Shown here: positions 1 through 10,964 of the stretch, piece after piece
How positions within the stretch are numbered: position 1 is the stretch's first letter
Layout of the letters: every line of letters begins with the position of its first letter
Assembly: GCA_030248295.1 (NCBI GenBank)
Contig: JASANH010000933.1
Coordinates: forward strand, 1-64,000
Reading direction: 5' to 3'
DNA from: Mesodorylaimus sp. YZB2_4
Taxonomy: Eukaryota > Nematoda > Enoplea > Dorylaimida > Dorylaimidae
DNA length: 64,000 bases
Made by a program: the position numbers and the translations under genes
The notes under the pieces: model-generated
The model's database searches: none
What the model was told of the DNA's origin: nothing
What the model saw: the letters and a program-made list of their open reading frames with translations, nothing else

Positions 1-604
1 AACAGGAGGATGATGGAGCCGCTTGGATAAAAACTCTTGTCCTTTTGCTCTTTAATCTACGGCATTAGCTTTTTCACATCTCTGGAGAATGACAACTAAG
101 AAAATCTATCTAAGGAATCGGATGTCTCACGTGGAACTGACGATAACAGATTATATTCTGCTTCTATTTCTCTCGTGGTTTATGTACGTATGTATCCCAT
201 GGGTATACTATCTGATAGGTGTGTTTCATGCGAGCGATTTTTGATAAACCCGCTTGGAGAGATAAAGTTTTGGAGGTGGTCAATGTATGCATGGCGATTC
301 AATCAGGTTCAGAGAGGGTGCGCCTGTGCAGTAAAATGTTGGATTTCCGGCCTTATTTCTGGACAGAAGTGGACATACTAGCATCCGATTGAGTCAATAC
401 TACTATAGCTTATCTCTTTCTTGGTGGACCGCCCGTCGTGGTATCACAAATACAGTGAATCCTTCGAGACACTAAATTTGCTCAGGTTTTGCGTACCTGC
501 TTGAGTTTAATTAATTCAATCGAGTTTATAACACTTATGCTGCACCTTCTAAGGACTTGCTGTCAGTGCTCGTCCGACCCACTCGCTGGTCTCTTATCTA
601 TGGA
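1..604. other. No gene recognised
   Basis: Only short unsupported reading frames occur here. I see no splice-flanked exon, RNA gene or repeat boundary that I could defend. Confidence 0.5.
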
Positions 605-793
605 TTTGTAACCTCCCTGCCTGGTTGGCCATGGCGAATAAGGGAGATTGATTGATCTCCTGGGGCTCGGAGACGTCAACCTCTCGGGTTAACGTTTCAG
701 TCGCAGGCACAGCCGCGAGACTCCCATTGCTCGAGTCGGGTTTTTTGTCCCACCGACTTGGCTGGTTGGTCGCGGTCTCTTGTAATCCTGCCG
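605..793 (+). mobile_element. Short TIR element R1, copy 1
   Basis: This is a copy of a ~180-bp repeat found six times in the window. It begins near TTGTAACC and ends near TTGTAATCC, a decayed form of the terminal inverted repeat GTGTAACC...GGTTACAC seen best in the copy at 23034. Inside it carries the shared blocks CCATGGCGA, GACGTCAACCTCTCGGGTT and CCACCGACTTGG. No coding capacity is visible, so it is a non-autonomous element resembling a MITE. Confidence 0.6.
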
Positions 794-957
794 GGTACGG
801 TTGCAGATTTGCGCTCCATTCATTGGCGTAAAGAAAGAGGAAAAGAAAGAAATTGTACCATTGTCAGTACAGTCATAGGAGCCAAAGACATCACTCCGAC
901 GGGTTTCTGCCTCGCCTGGAGAGAGTGTATCGACCGGCCAAAGAACGCAAGCCAATA

Positions 958-1256
958 CGCTGCTTCGTGTAAGGCGGCCAGTAGGTAGCCAGATAACACG
1001 ACTTCCCGATAGGTCAAACACACCTACTGTATTACCAGCCCTTGACTGACCGAGGCTGTTTTCCTTAATTCACAAAGTTCTTTGCTGATTTTCACCTGCT
1101 TTACGTACAGTCTGATGGTTTCTTCCTCTGTTCATCATTACCACATATGTTCAGCCCATGTCGCAACCTCATACTGCTCCGTGTATAAGGCGACCAGTCA
1201 AGGCAACCAGATACACTACCTTCACCACAGGTCAAACTCACCTATTTCACTAGCAT
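958..1256 (+). repeat. Repeat R3, two direct copies
   Basis: Two similar ~65-75-bp stretches (about 958-1030 and 1191-1256) share the pattern GGCgACCAGtcAaGGcaaCCAGATAcaC followed by AGGTCAAACtCACCTA. A third copy lies at about 37482-37558. The nature of the repeat is unknown. The second copy touches the 3' end of the neighbouring GPCR gene. Confidence 0.45.
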
Positions 1257-2338
1257 GGTGCCACTGTAAGCGTATTCATTTTCTTCAATGGGATCACAGT
1301 CGTCTCAATCACTTTCTGGTTTTTGACTGATCGGAAGCGTTTCCAAACCATTTTTCGAAATCTCTTGCTCATGATCAGTACGGCTAGGAATTCGAACGTG
1401 TACACAAATGCCACGGCAAAATCGGTCGTCGGGCCCATCAAGAATATGCCGCACGTGGAAAATCCAGGTAAACCGTAAAATAGAAAATAATAGATGACCA
1501 GAAATGACATACTGATCGTTGTTGAGATAGATTGATATACGGCCAGGGTCAGCAATGTCTTATCAGCTTGCTTCTTCTGAACATTGGCATTCTTATCTTG
1601 AGCTGCTGTCATTTCGTGGACTTGTCTCAGATGCTTTTTGTAAAAGTAGATCAATGCCATGCTGGAAGCGATCAATATGATCAGGGCTACGATACGAATG
1701 GCATTACGGAAATGACTCAAAATGCCAACAAAAGGTCGACTAGTATAGGCTGTGTCAAATACAGCCGAGTACTTGCCACTCGCATCCAGTATGACGCGTC
1801 GACGAAACATGTCGAATGCACTGGTCGAAAAGCCGATTACAAAACAAAAGATAAACGAAAACACTTGGCGACGTCTATGATTATAAAATCGATAGGCGAA
1901 AGGCTTGGCCACAGCGAGCACTCGATCGATAGTCATGCAAATGGAGAGTAAGACCGAGCTAGTAATGAATGAGTTGACCAGAGGCGATGCCAAGTGTGCA
2001 AAGTACCAAATATTCAAGTAGCTCGATCTGAACCAATCAGCGGCAGGACCAGTTTTTTCATTGCCTATCATTCCATAGAAGCCGGAACCAGCATAGGATA
2101 TGCCACCAGTAATTACCTCTCCGATGTGACTGGTGGTAAGACCGATTTGGTACAGATAGGCGCCTTCTTTTTTGGCCTCTCCGACACATACTGCCAAACA
2201 GATGGAGTCTCCGATCAGACCGAACAGGAAATAGATGACAGTAAAGTACTGGTAGGTGAATTGGTACATTCCATCCGATGCCTTCCAGTACCACATTGGC
2301 ATGGTACAATTGTTGGGCGTCGAGTTCGAAGTGGCCAT
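1250..2338 (-). CDS. Orphan class A-like GPCR, paralogue 1
   Basis: An uninterrupted 362-residue frame from ATG to stop encodes a predicted seven-transmembrane receptor, presumably a plasma-membrane sensor for an unknown ligand. The N-terminus is short with NST and NCT glycosylation sites and no signal peptide. The TM3 end has the DRY-like triplet in MTIDRVLAVAKP, and the third intracellular loop is lysine-rich before KTLLTLAVYQ at TM6. A recognisable NPxxY is missing in TM7; TYTFEF-type residues stand there instead. The cytoplasmic tail starts SKRFRKMVWKRF. It is clearly paralogous to the receptor at 4166: both have the KKEGAY motif in the first intracellular loop, RFYNH/KSYNH after TM3 and SKRFR after TM7. 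The two are in the same orientation, so tandem duplication is likely. Family naming beyond class A-like would be guesswork. Confidence 0.85.
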   Translation of the reverse strand: MATSNSTPNNCTMPMWYWKASDGMYQFTYQYFTVIYFLFGLIGDSICLAVCVGEAKKEGAYLYQIGLTTSHIGEVITGGISYAGSGFYGMIGNEKTGPAADWFRSSYLNIWYFAHLASPLVNSFITSSVLLSICMTIDRVLAVAKPFAYRFYNHRRRQVFSFIFCFVIGFSTSAFDMFRRRVILDASGKYSAVFDTAYTSRPFVGILSHFRNAIRIVALIILIASSMALIYFYKKHLRQVHEMTAAQDKNANVQKKQADKTLLTLAVYQSISTTISMSFLVIYYFLFYGLPGFSTCGIFLMGPTTDFAVAFVYTFEFLAVLIMSKRFRKMVWKRFRSVKNQKVIETTVIPLKKMNTLTVAPC

Positions 2339-4165
2339 GAGTGGTGCTCGAGTTACAGCCTCTCCTTGGTGGATATGAGATCAAGACTACGATCGAGCCA
2401 TGATTAGGCAAACCCTTCAAATTAAAACACCTACTGATCGTTCCAGCGGGATATAATTCCAGCAGAGAGTTATTTGTTTCAGAATCCTTTTTAAATATAG
2501 CCTCAATGGGGCTTTTTACAGCAAATAAGCTGCCAAGCATGTGCCCATGATCAATCAGGCTCTTGGACCCGCATAGGCGCTTGGGTCTGTCTTACGATTC
2601 AGCATCCACCTTCGTTCAGTGCATGAATCTCCCTAGCGCGATTATTCGAGGATTGTAGAAAAATGCAGGAAGTAGAAAACCAGGCGGATAAACGATTACG
2701 AAGGCAAGCAAGTCTTACTGCAGGAAATAGGAAACAGTTTGTCGGATTTACTTGATTTTTTTCTGCGCTCCACATACCTGCTAATAGCAGCCTAGCTCTC
2801 ACGCATTCCGTGTTATACCCCTTGGAAAGTTTTTTCAAAAATTTAAATGCTCACAAATAAAAAAAAAAAAAATGTGCTCATGAAGTGCAAAAAACGTTGA
2901 AGATACCAAGAGTTTAACCCTGCTTGGTTCGACAAAGTAGACTTTCGATGAGGCCAGGACAGAAGGAGAAAATACCACTCAAAGGAAAATTATGAACTTG
3001 TGACTCGGTTCATATGCATTACTTCATGATGAAAACTTGATGAGTCCATACTCTCTGCGCACTCAACACATTTCCCAAAGGACACCTTTTAATTTCTAAT
3101 TTCCCAATCGTATTGCGCCGTCATCAGCTTAGTGTCCCTTGCGATTAGGTATGACATGGCGGAATCATAGTGTGCCCTCGAGACTGCTAAGCTCAAAGTG
3201 ATTGAAACGTTTTCTGCCTCATTTCCTCAGGCGATCTCTCTGCTCTAGTTTGCTGTCTGCTGCTGTCAGCATAGGGACCCGCAAACACCCAATCGCTATC
3301 TCCCTAAACAAATATGAACATGAAGTAATTTTTATCAAAACCATTCAGTGATAACCGAGAGAGTCAAGCTAGGTGCTGTGCGATAGCAAACGTAAGACGA
3401 ATCAACGAGACTTTACTTCGACAACCGCACGGGACACTCACACAATACAGACTGACTGACGAAACCTCGACAGACAACAAGGCACCATCGGGCAAGGCAC
3501 AGCAACCAATCAGCGGGCACGCAAGGCGCGGCGAACAAAGAGCGGGCAGGAAGGAAGTGTCTGACTCACCGGCAAGGCCGTCTGGGTCACCAGATCGAAA
3601 AAGAGAGGGGGCTAACCAAATTCGAATAGCCATGCCCTTACAATTCGACAGTGCTTCGGGTGTGCCATAAAGAATGACCCTCTAATGTTTTGTTTTCTAC
3701 CAACCTTAATATGCAACTTATCGCGGTAAATCTTATGCCATTGTGTTCAGCATTCATTTCTGGGTCAGCTTAACCTACATATTTTACTTGCCAATATATT
3801 CACTATTCGTTTTCAGAACGCGATACAGTCGAGAGTACCAACTTTCCAAAGTATTTTTCACAATATCCAAACGAGCTCGTTTCACGGCAAGCTTCTGTTC
3901 GGTATGATGGACTAAGTGGACTGCCTGATGCAGAATTGAATGCTCTGTCTGCTTGTGTTAGTGTAAAGTTTACAGCGCGACTGGTTCAGAAAAAAACTAG
4001 CCATTTCTGCGAGGGTCATTATTTATGGCACACCAGATACAAAAGATAATCGCAATCGCCAATCATTATCCAAACTGCCTCTAAATGAGTATCACCAAGG
4101 CCATGTAACGGACTGATCGTGAGTAAACGCCACGCTGACCATCCAACACTAATCCCCATCACAGC
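2339..4165. other. Intergenic, no gene recognised
   Basis: This spacer between the two paralogous GPCR genes is AT-rich apart from a GC-richer patch at about 3360-3640. That patch holds an open minus frame of 89 codons with no family resemblance. I see nothing else. Confidence 0.4.
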
Positions 4166-5209
4166 TTATCCTTGCGACCGCGTCTTCAATTTCTGTTTCC
4201 AGTGCAGGTGCTGCTTAAGCAGGGTCCTAAACCGCTTACTAGTCAGTAGCATTATATAAAAATCGAAGCCGTAAGTGATCAGATAAACACAGTGCTGAAT
4301 GGGGACCATCAGATAAGACCCGCACACGGTAAAGCTGGGCATAAAATAAAACAGCAATCTGTATGCCACGCTGAATGTGACAGCGACAAAGTTGAAAAAC
4401 GATTGAAAAGCTGTCAAAATAAGCAAAGTCTTTTCCTTGTCTTTCCTGGTGGCCTCCTTGGCCGCATTGGCCCCGGTCATGGCGGTCACTTTGGTGGTCC
4501 TCACTCGATACAGGTACACGATCAACGCACTGCACACGACCAGCACGACCAGGCAAACACCCGGCAGGAAATTACGAAGTTGGTGGAACGTGTCGACGAC
4601 GTCGTTTCGGATGGACTGGGCGCTGTTGACAACTCGGTATCGACCAGGGCCAGCAGAGCCGGCCGTCTTGCGGAAACAGTCGATGATGTTGGAGAGGACG
4701 GAGAAGGTCAAGGACGCACAAAATGCCAGGACCTGGTACAGTTTGTGATTGTAGGACTTGTATTTGTACGGTCTGGCCAGTGCTAGCAGACGATCGAGAG
4801 CCATGCAGGCCGAAAAGAGCAAACATAAATTCACAAATATGCTCATCAAGGTTGGACTCAGAGTGGCGTAGTACCACATGATAAAGTATTGCGACGAGAT
4901 CCACTCGGCGGCCGCCCCTTTACGCTCAGCGCCAGCCAAGACGTAGAGTGCGGTGATAAGATTGTACATGCCGCCCGTTATCAGCTGCAAGATTTCGCTG
5001 GCTGTTAACAGCAACTGATAAGCATAGGCGCCTTCCTTTTTATTTTCCCTCACGCAAACAACCGTGAACATCAGATGACCACCGAGTCCAAACACAAAAT
5101 TCAGGGGTGCCAGGACGTGGTAGGTGAGCACGAAGATGGCGTCAGTGGCCAGCCAATACGTGTCGGGCATCATTGAGCATCCGGCTGGACGATTCGTCGA
5201 GTTACCCAT
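4166..5209 (-). CDS. Orphan class A-like GPCR, paralogue 2
   Basis: A single uninterrupted frame of 347 residues encodes a predicted seven-transmembrane receptor. The N-terminus is short (MGNSTNRPAG) with an NST glycosylation site. TM3 ends in MALDRLLALARPYKYKSY, where DRL replaces DRY. TM6 follows a basic loop ending KDKEKTLLILTAFQSF, and the tail begins TSKRFRTLLKQHL. NPxxY is absent from TM7. It shares the ENKKEGAYAYQ first loop and overall length with the receptor at 1250, so the two are duplicates that have diverged strongly outside loops and TM6. The gene appears intronless. Ligand and coupling cannot be inferred. Confidence 0.85.
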   Translation of the reverse strand: MGNSTNRPAGCSMMPDTYWLATDAIFVLTYHVLAPLNFVFGLGGHLMFTVVCVRENKKEGAYAYQLLLTASEILQLITGGMYNLITALYVLAGAERKGAAAEWISSQYFIMWYYATLSPTLMSIFVNLCLLFSACMALDRLLALARPYKYKSYNHKLYQVLAFCASLTFSVLSNIIDCFRKTAGSAGPGRYRVVNSAQSIRNDVVDTFHQLRNFLPGVCLVVLVVCSALIVYLYRVRTTKVTAMTGANAAKEATRKDKEKTLLILTAFQSFFNFVAVTFSVAYRLLFYFMPSFTVCGSYLMVPIQHCVYLITYGFDFYIMLLTSKRFRTLLKQHLHWKQKLKTRSQG

Positions 5210-5308
5210 TCTAGCCCAAGATGCAATAACTGGTCGTTCCGAGAGTCACACTCTCACTCGCTTCACCGCACGCAGTGACGAGCACGAGAGCAGGTGTGTG
5301 CTTTACTA

Positions 5309-5489
5309 CCGAGGTCGTGGCCTAGCGGGTTAAGGCGTCTGCCTCTCACGCTGGGTGCGCACTTACAGGGGAGGGTTCGACTCCCGCCTCGGTACAAAGT
5401 GATTGTCAATTATGTGTTTCTTAGCCCTCGAGTGCGCCTTATGGTGCTTGGCTATGGATAAAGTATGACATGACATGACATGACATTTA
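5309..5489 (+). mobile_element. tRNA-headed SINE, copy A
   Basis: The head folds like a class II tRNA. ACCGAGG and CCTCGGT form an acceptor stem, TGGCCTAGCGGGTTAAGG is an A-box region and GGGTTCGACTCCC is a B box. The body that follows contains GATTGTCAATT, CCTCGAGTGCGCC and TGCTTGGCTATGGATAAAG. It ends in a tandem ATGAC tail. The same head, body and tail recur at 29852 (minus), 30603 and 56290, which shows a retroposed SINE and not a working tRNA. This is the most complete copy. Confidence 0.85.
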
Positions 5490-6339
5490 CTAACGATTCT
5501 TGGCAGCAGCACTAGAACGAGAGAAAACTCAAATCCGTCTAGATCCTTCGCCCACGCCGCGTGCTGTAGTTGGAGTTGTATAAAAAGGCAAAGGAGATTA
5601 TCCATGATAATCTATGTAGGTGCCTCTGATAAGACGTGCGTCAAACATTTGATCGTGGGCTTTTGTTCCTCGATCGGGAAGACAAACAGAAGAATGCGCG
5701 TGACGTATACAAAAGCGAAATATCACCCTCACCCCCAATCTTTTGAACAGCTCCAATATCCGCTCACTTTTTGGGAGGTCGAACCGCATGCACTCATTCA
5801 TAGTCGCAAACCAGTGCACTTGCTTCTTCTTTGTATAACAAGCCGTAGTATGTAGCATCTCCAGGGTCCAGCATAACCGGTTACTCTTTCCGACTCGCCA
5901 AAGCCCGTCGGCAGAGGGTTACAGCAGAAACTGTGGCATGAATGAAGACAAATACTGTAGGTGTTTCGACCTTGGACCTTGGACGAGTGCCATGCAACGA
6001 GAGGACTCCAGTATCTAGTTGTCCTCGCCACTGCTCCCACGTCCCCTATTCTCAATTAGGACCCCTACCTTTTTGCCAATCAGCAGCCCTTGTTTGCTTT
6101 TGTGTTGGAAACCAATATTTTCTAGCAAGATCAGGTACTGCAAGTTAAAAAGTAGCATGGTGATGAAACGAACCTGCTCGAACTCTGATCAGTCTAGTGA
6201 TTTTCTCTTTCTGATTTGTCCTCAGCAACTTACAAGCTTTTCCTGCCTGCCTGGTTTTTTGAAAAAAGACAAGGAGAAAGACCGACAGTAAGTTGGGGCA
6301 CGTCACAAAAGGCAAACTGAACGGTGCTATCTGTTAGGT
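5490..6339. other. No gene recognised
   Basis: Between the SINE and the SSRP1-derived fragment only short frames without splice support appear. Confidence 0.4.
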
Positions 6340-6640
6340 GCCTTTCCGACCCGTCCTCATACAAAGACTTCGGTTCAGAGTTCGCGCGAATTCTCTGATC
6401 CTCTGATCCGTCCTCTTCGCAGATTTAGCGTCATCCGAATCGGATTATTCGTTAGGTACATCCGATCGTACTTTTTGCGGATTTAGATTTCGTCTTGCTT
6501 TTGATAAAAGCAATTCCAATAATTGCAGTCACCAGAATTACTGTAAGCGCCGCTTCCTCTCAGTCCTCATCTATCCTTCGAGTGCCTTTGTCATCCAAAT
6601 TTTCGAAAAACTTTTTGTCCCGACTTCAATCCCCAGCGAC
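6340..6640 (-). pseudogene. Decayed partial copy of SSRP1 exons 11-12
   Basis: Two blocks on the minus strand match the neighbouring SSRP1 gene. About 6415-6490 matches the start of exon 12 (shared GATCGGATG.ACCT.ACGAA). About 6575-6620 matches exon 11 (shared TTTTTCGAAAATT.GGA). Order and strand are the same as in the gene, but frame and splice sites are lost. It lies just downstream of the SSRP1 stop, so it looks like a remnant of a tandem duplication of the acidic region. I cannot find the other exons here. Confidence 0.6.
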
Positions 6641-6812
6641 AGAGGGCATGTTACTTCTTGGCGACAGTGCACAATATCATGGCGCCGGTCAGGAAAAAAT
6701 TCCTTCACCAAATGATTTCATATTCACATGTGCAATCGGGCATACAAATATCAATGAAAAGCCAGACCCCGTCAAAAAAACGTGAAAATCTTGTCACAAT
6801 TGTGTGACCACC

Positions 6813-9557
6813 TCAGTCATCATCACTGCCCTCGTCCTCACTCGATTGCTTCTTTTTCGGTGTTTTCTTCTTGGCCTTTTCACCAGTGCTCTTTCCAGCT
6901 TTTTCCTAAAATTACAAACTCTAACGTACAAAATCGTTTCTTCACGAATGCAAGCATAAACTCACTGCCTTCGATTTCTTCGGAGTGGCTTTTCGACTTC
7001 CGCCTTCATCCGACGACGAGCCCTTCTTACGTTTTGGCTTAGGCTTAGTGGACTTTCTCTTCTCCTCCCCATCGTCGTCGTCCCCTTCACTACTACTTTT
7101 CGATTCTGCGTCCGAGTCAAATTCTTCGTCAGGTTCATCCGATCCCACCTTTTCCTTATTTGGATTGTAATCACTGTCCTCTGAAAAAAGGCGCCAAATC
7201 ACTGCAACTTACAGACAGGGCGCGTCCATCCTTGAACCAGGCATAGCTGGTTCTCAAGGCCAGCGCAATCAAGGCTCCCTGGTCTCTGCATTCTTCAACA
7301 TAAAGTAAACCCATCTCCTATGCAGCAGGCGATAGAGTCAGTCATGAGCTGGTTGAAGGATTCTCGATCTGGGACCAACCCAAAAGTTTTTAAGGCTTTG
7401 ACTTACCGCTTTCATCACTGTCCTCTTCCATATCCTCTTCTTCTTCTCGTTCTTTTGCTTCCTTTTTCAATTTCTCAGCGTAATGATCTCGCTTAGCGCC
7501 TTCGTCGTCCGAATTTTCGAAAAAGTCTTCTTGCGCAGGCACATTCTGGTCAACAAAGATCCATTAATACAAACCAAAAAAGAACAATCATCCGAACTTA
7601 CTGCAGATTTCTTGTTCACGTTTCGAATACGCAAATGTTTGCTGTTGACAAAATCGTACAGCTTGTTATATTCCTCTCTTAAAATAAAACGGCATCAAAA
7701 ATTCAAAATCTCGAACCCTCCCCAAAACGACTTACTTTTCAATACTAGTAAAAGTGAACACATTTCCAGATTTTGTTTCGATTTCAAAATCGAACGATCG
7801 TGTGCTCACATCTGATCGAGCGAAATTGACGCAAGATATTTCCTCAGATCGAATGTGTAGCGGAGGCTTATGCACGTACATAAAGCCTTTTTCCAACGGA
7901 TATAGGAAACCAGCCGATTGTTTCAATGCGCAGCTGATCGCCGGGGTACCCGAGTGCCTGTAAAAAGTTTTGCTTTCATCTTGACCTTTGCCCACCTCCA
8001 CACCAAAGAATTAAAACTACCTGGGATTGTACCACACATTCCAGAAGCGCGCCCAGTACCTCAACCCAAGTCGCTAAACTCCAATCAAAACTTACCCCAC
8101 GAACGAGCCAGGCACAGTGATTCGTTTCTTGACCAAAGTTTTCATAATGCGTGAAACTACTTCGAACAAAGGGCCTTTTAATTGCTTGCTCAACTGACCT
8201 TCGTATTCCTTCTTCAAAACGTCTCTGAAATAAAAACAAGATTTAGATTATTTGACTCCACACCCAACCCAGCACTTACTCAGATAATCCCAATTCTAGC
8301 TCGATTTCTTCATCTTTCAAAAATTCCAAAATCAAGAAATGATAACGCGTTTGGCCTTGTTTTATAGGAGGATCCAAACTAACCTAAAATTTTAGTCGTG
8401 CAGATAAAGCAGATTGTAAAATTCTCCTTAAAGCTTACCACAAAGTACATACGACGCCCGTCCTTGTGAGGCAATAGGAACAGACGTAAGATAGTTGAAA
8501 TAGGAATCTTATAATCGAACGTCTTTCCGTGCAATGATAAGAATGACGGATAAATTTTGATATCGTAACGACCTCTGGAAATATAAAACAGTGAAAGATG
8601 ATTCACAGACGAAAAACCTAAAAAATTCCTACCTCGGAGTCGTACACAATACTTGATCCAGCGTGGCCAAAGCGCGACCAGTTTCTTGAATAATACCAGC
8701 GCTGCCCATAACGCTCTTGCGGAACTCCTGAAATAATTATAATGAAAAAATGATTCTAGTTTTCTCTTCGAAAAAAGATAACCCACCTCAACAGGATCAT
8801 CGCTCGTTGTTTCTGAAGTTGGAATGTGAAAACGAATTTCCATCAACGAAACTGGGCATTCATCATTTTGATGAAATTCTAGTGTCACTTCATTCTTTGC
8901 AGTCGTACAATTGCTAACGTTTCCCAATGGTACTTCAAAACAGTTTTCCTTCTCGACTTCGAAGCGCATCATGGAGCCTAAGAAACCGAATCTTGCGAAT
9001 AAATTCGAATATAAAAACAAAATGACGGCATACCTTCAAATTTAGCTGCACCGTAGTTCCAACCGCGAACAGACTGATCAATTTTTTCGAGATCGCATTT
9101 CCAATTGCGTTCCATGAATCGCTTTAGCTTTTCGTAATCCTGAAAAGATTAAGTTCAAGTTTTTGGCCACAGAATTACTTGAAGACTCCAACCTGCTCAG
9201 TGAATCCACCAAACCGAAAGCACTGACCATTTTTCATCAAGATTCTAACCGCTGGTTCGTTGGCCAACCGAACCCATTCACATTTTTCGATTTCATTCGC
9301 AAACAATTGATCCAATCTCCCCGACTTGGTGGTTTTAAAACTGACACTTTGATCAGTAAATTTCATGCGGCCGGGATTCTTAAAACCAAAGAAAGTCGTT
9401 AGCATGTAGTGTTAAAAAACGGCAGAGTAATAAGATCACAGAAGTAGGTAACAAAAATCTAAACTACAGTACCTACTGTAAGAATAAGCTAATTACTTAC
9501 CAAATGGCCCATATGTTCCATCGAAACTTTATCATATTCGAGTACAACGTCCGTCAT
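6813..9557 (-). CDS. SSRP1: FACT complex subunit SSRP1/Pob3-like, no HMG box
   Basis: Thirteen exons join in frame to 582 residues (9557-9501, 9378-9193, 9139-9034, 8977-8787, 8727-8633, 8574-8439, 8383-8280, 8224-8096, 7957-7736, 7677-7602, 7545-7407, 7180-6966, 6905-6813). Together with Spt16, SSRP1 forms FACT, the nuclear histone chaperone acting in transcription and replication. Family landmarks: [16 protein letters not shown] and VRGWNYG-type residues in the N-terminal PH-like domain; [72 protein letters not shown] in the tandem PH (Rtt106-like) region. An acidic tract then runs into a short Lys/Ser-rich tail ending EDEGSDDD and stop. Most metazoan SSRP1 proteins continue with an HMG box; this one stops, like yeast Pob3. 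The introns inside this tail show no HMG coding. The ATG at 9557 fits the family N-terminus. Confidence 0.95.
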
Positions 9558-9657
9558 TTTTACGTTTGGATCTGTCACGAAAGATGCTCCTCGAAGTTTC
9601 TTTTCTGGAAATTACCCGAGAAAGGAGTGAAAATCATGGAGCGATGTTGAAAATCGG

Positions 9658-9982
9658 TCACAAAACCCCCCCCTCCCCCCCCCCCAAAAAAAACCCCCCC
9701 TCCCCAACCCCTTCTTCTACCCCCCCCCCCCCCTTTTTATTATTATAAATTTTTTTTTTTATAATATAAAAAAAAAATTTTTTTTATATTTTAATAAAAA
9801 AAAACCCCCCCCTTAAACCACACAAAAACAAAAAAAAAACAAAATAAAAAAAAAAAAAATTTTTTTAAAAAAAACATTATAACTACCATATCCACCAAAC
9901 AAACTTTTTACAATTTTTTTTTTTTTATTACATTTTTTTTTTTCTATCATATATTAAATAAAAAAAAAAAATAAACTCCATT
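9658..9982. repeat. G-free homopolymer tract
   Basis: For 325 consecutive bases the plus strand contains no guanine at all: runs of C, then A/T homopolymers and AT-only stretches. It sits about 100 bp upstream of the SSRP1 start codon. It may be a real low-complexity promoter-side tract or a base-calling/assembly artefact; the sequence alone cannot decide. Confidence 0.8.
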
Positions 9983-10964
9983 GAAAATCCACTCGCAACA
10001 GAAACGTTTGCAAGTATTTAGCACTTAATAAAATTCGAGCGATGATTGCTATTGACGCTTAATAATCGTAATTCTGAATAAAACTAAGATTCCTGTTTTT
10101 TAATTTTAACTCTAAACTAAACAAAAAATGAGTTGATGTTACATACTTGCTATAAAATTACTTTGTAGTATACTAAGCACGTGAGGTCTAGTTACTTGTA
10201 CGCCAAATTTGGGCGGGAAGTAGTGCTAGGCTAGCATTGCCAAAGACGGTGCGGGCGGCGGCTGCGGTCGGTGTCGTGTCGTGTCGTCGTCGAATCGACC
10301 GCAGACGTGACTCTTTAGACGGTGCCGTACTTATTTTTCATATATTGAATGTCCACGACATGGTATTCTTTACGTACATTATGTGCATTATCTGTCAATT
10401 TGCTCAAATAGGGCTCGCAGGCTGCCAGATCTGGAGGTTCCGCCCGACTAGCTTGTTCTTCTAAACTTAAGAACTAACATCTGTCTGTTTCATACTCGAA
10501 GCAAGAGACACCGAATTTATTTTTTTGGGAAATCTTGCCTCCATTTGGCGATGTCACGTTATTTCACACAATACGTACAATAGGGGGTTTACCCAAATGA
10601 AAGCAGAATGAAGCCAGCCATCCAGCTTGCAGAGGCCCCATGTGCTCGAATAACTTCGTCTAAGTTTACCTTTAGAAGTTTTGGGGAGTGAAGTTACTGT
10701 AGCGAAGACTTACGAGTTATGACGCTTAATTCTAAACTAACTGGTTTTTCTTGTTTGATTTTGAATTTCGACAAATACAAATCAAATACGGAGTGAATTT
10801 TTTTTTAGAATAGGACATGACCAGAATAATTTGCTAGTGTAGATTTCGCAGAGCATTGCTGTTCCCATGTCATTAGGTATTCCAATAATCAGTCTCACAA
10901 GTTCATATGAAGTCCCCCCTATCTCTCCAAACTGTTCTCGTGTCAAAGCCCTTCCGAATCATCA
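9983..10964. other. Intergenic, no gene recognised
   Basis: The stretch lies between SSRP1 and the acid phosphatase gene, which are both on the minus strand. It contains a CG-rich patch at about 10250-10305 with a GTCGT microsatellite between GCGGTCG and its complement CGACCGC. Nothing coding is supported. Confidence 0.4.

Noticed and set aside
3364-3633. 89-codon minus ORF in a GC-rich patch
   Set aside because: No signal peptide, family motif or splice partner; composition looks like chance.
5309-5396. A functional class II tRNA gene (acceptor stem, A and B boxes present)
   Set aside because: The same body and ATGAC tail follow it in four copies, so it is the head of a SINE.
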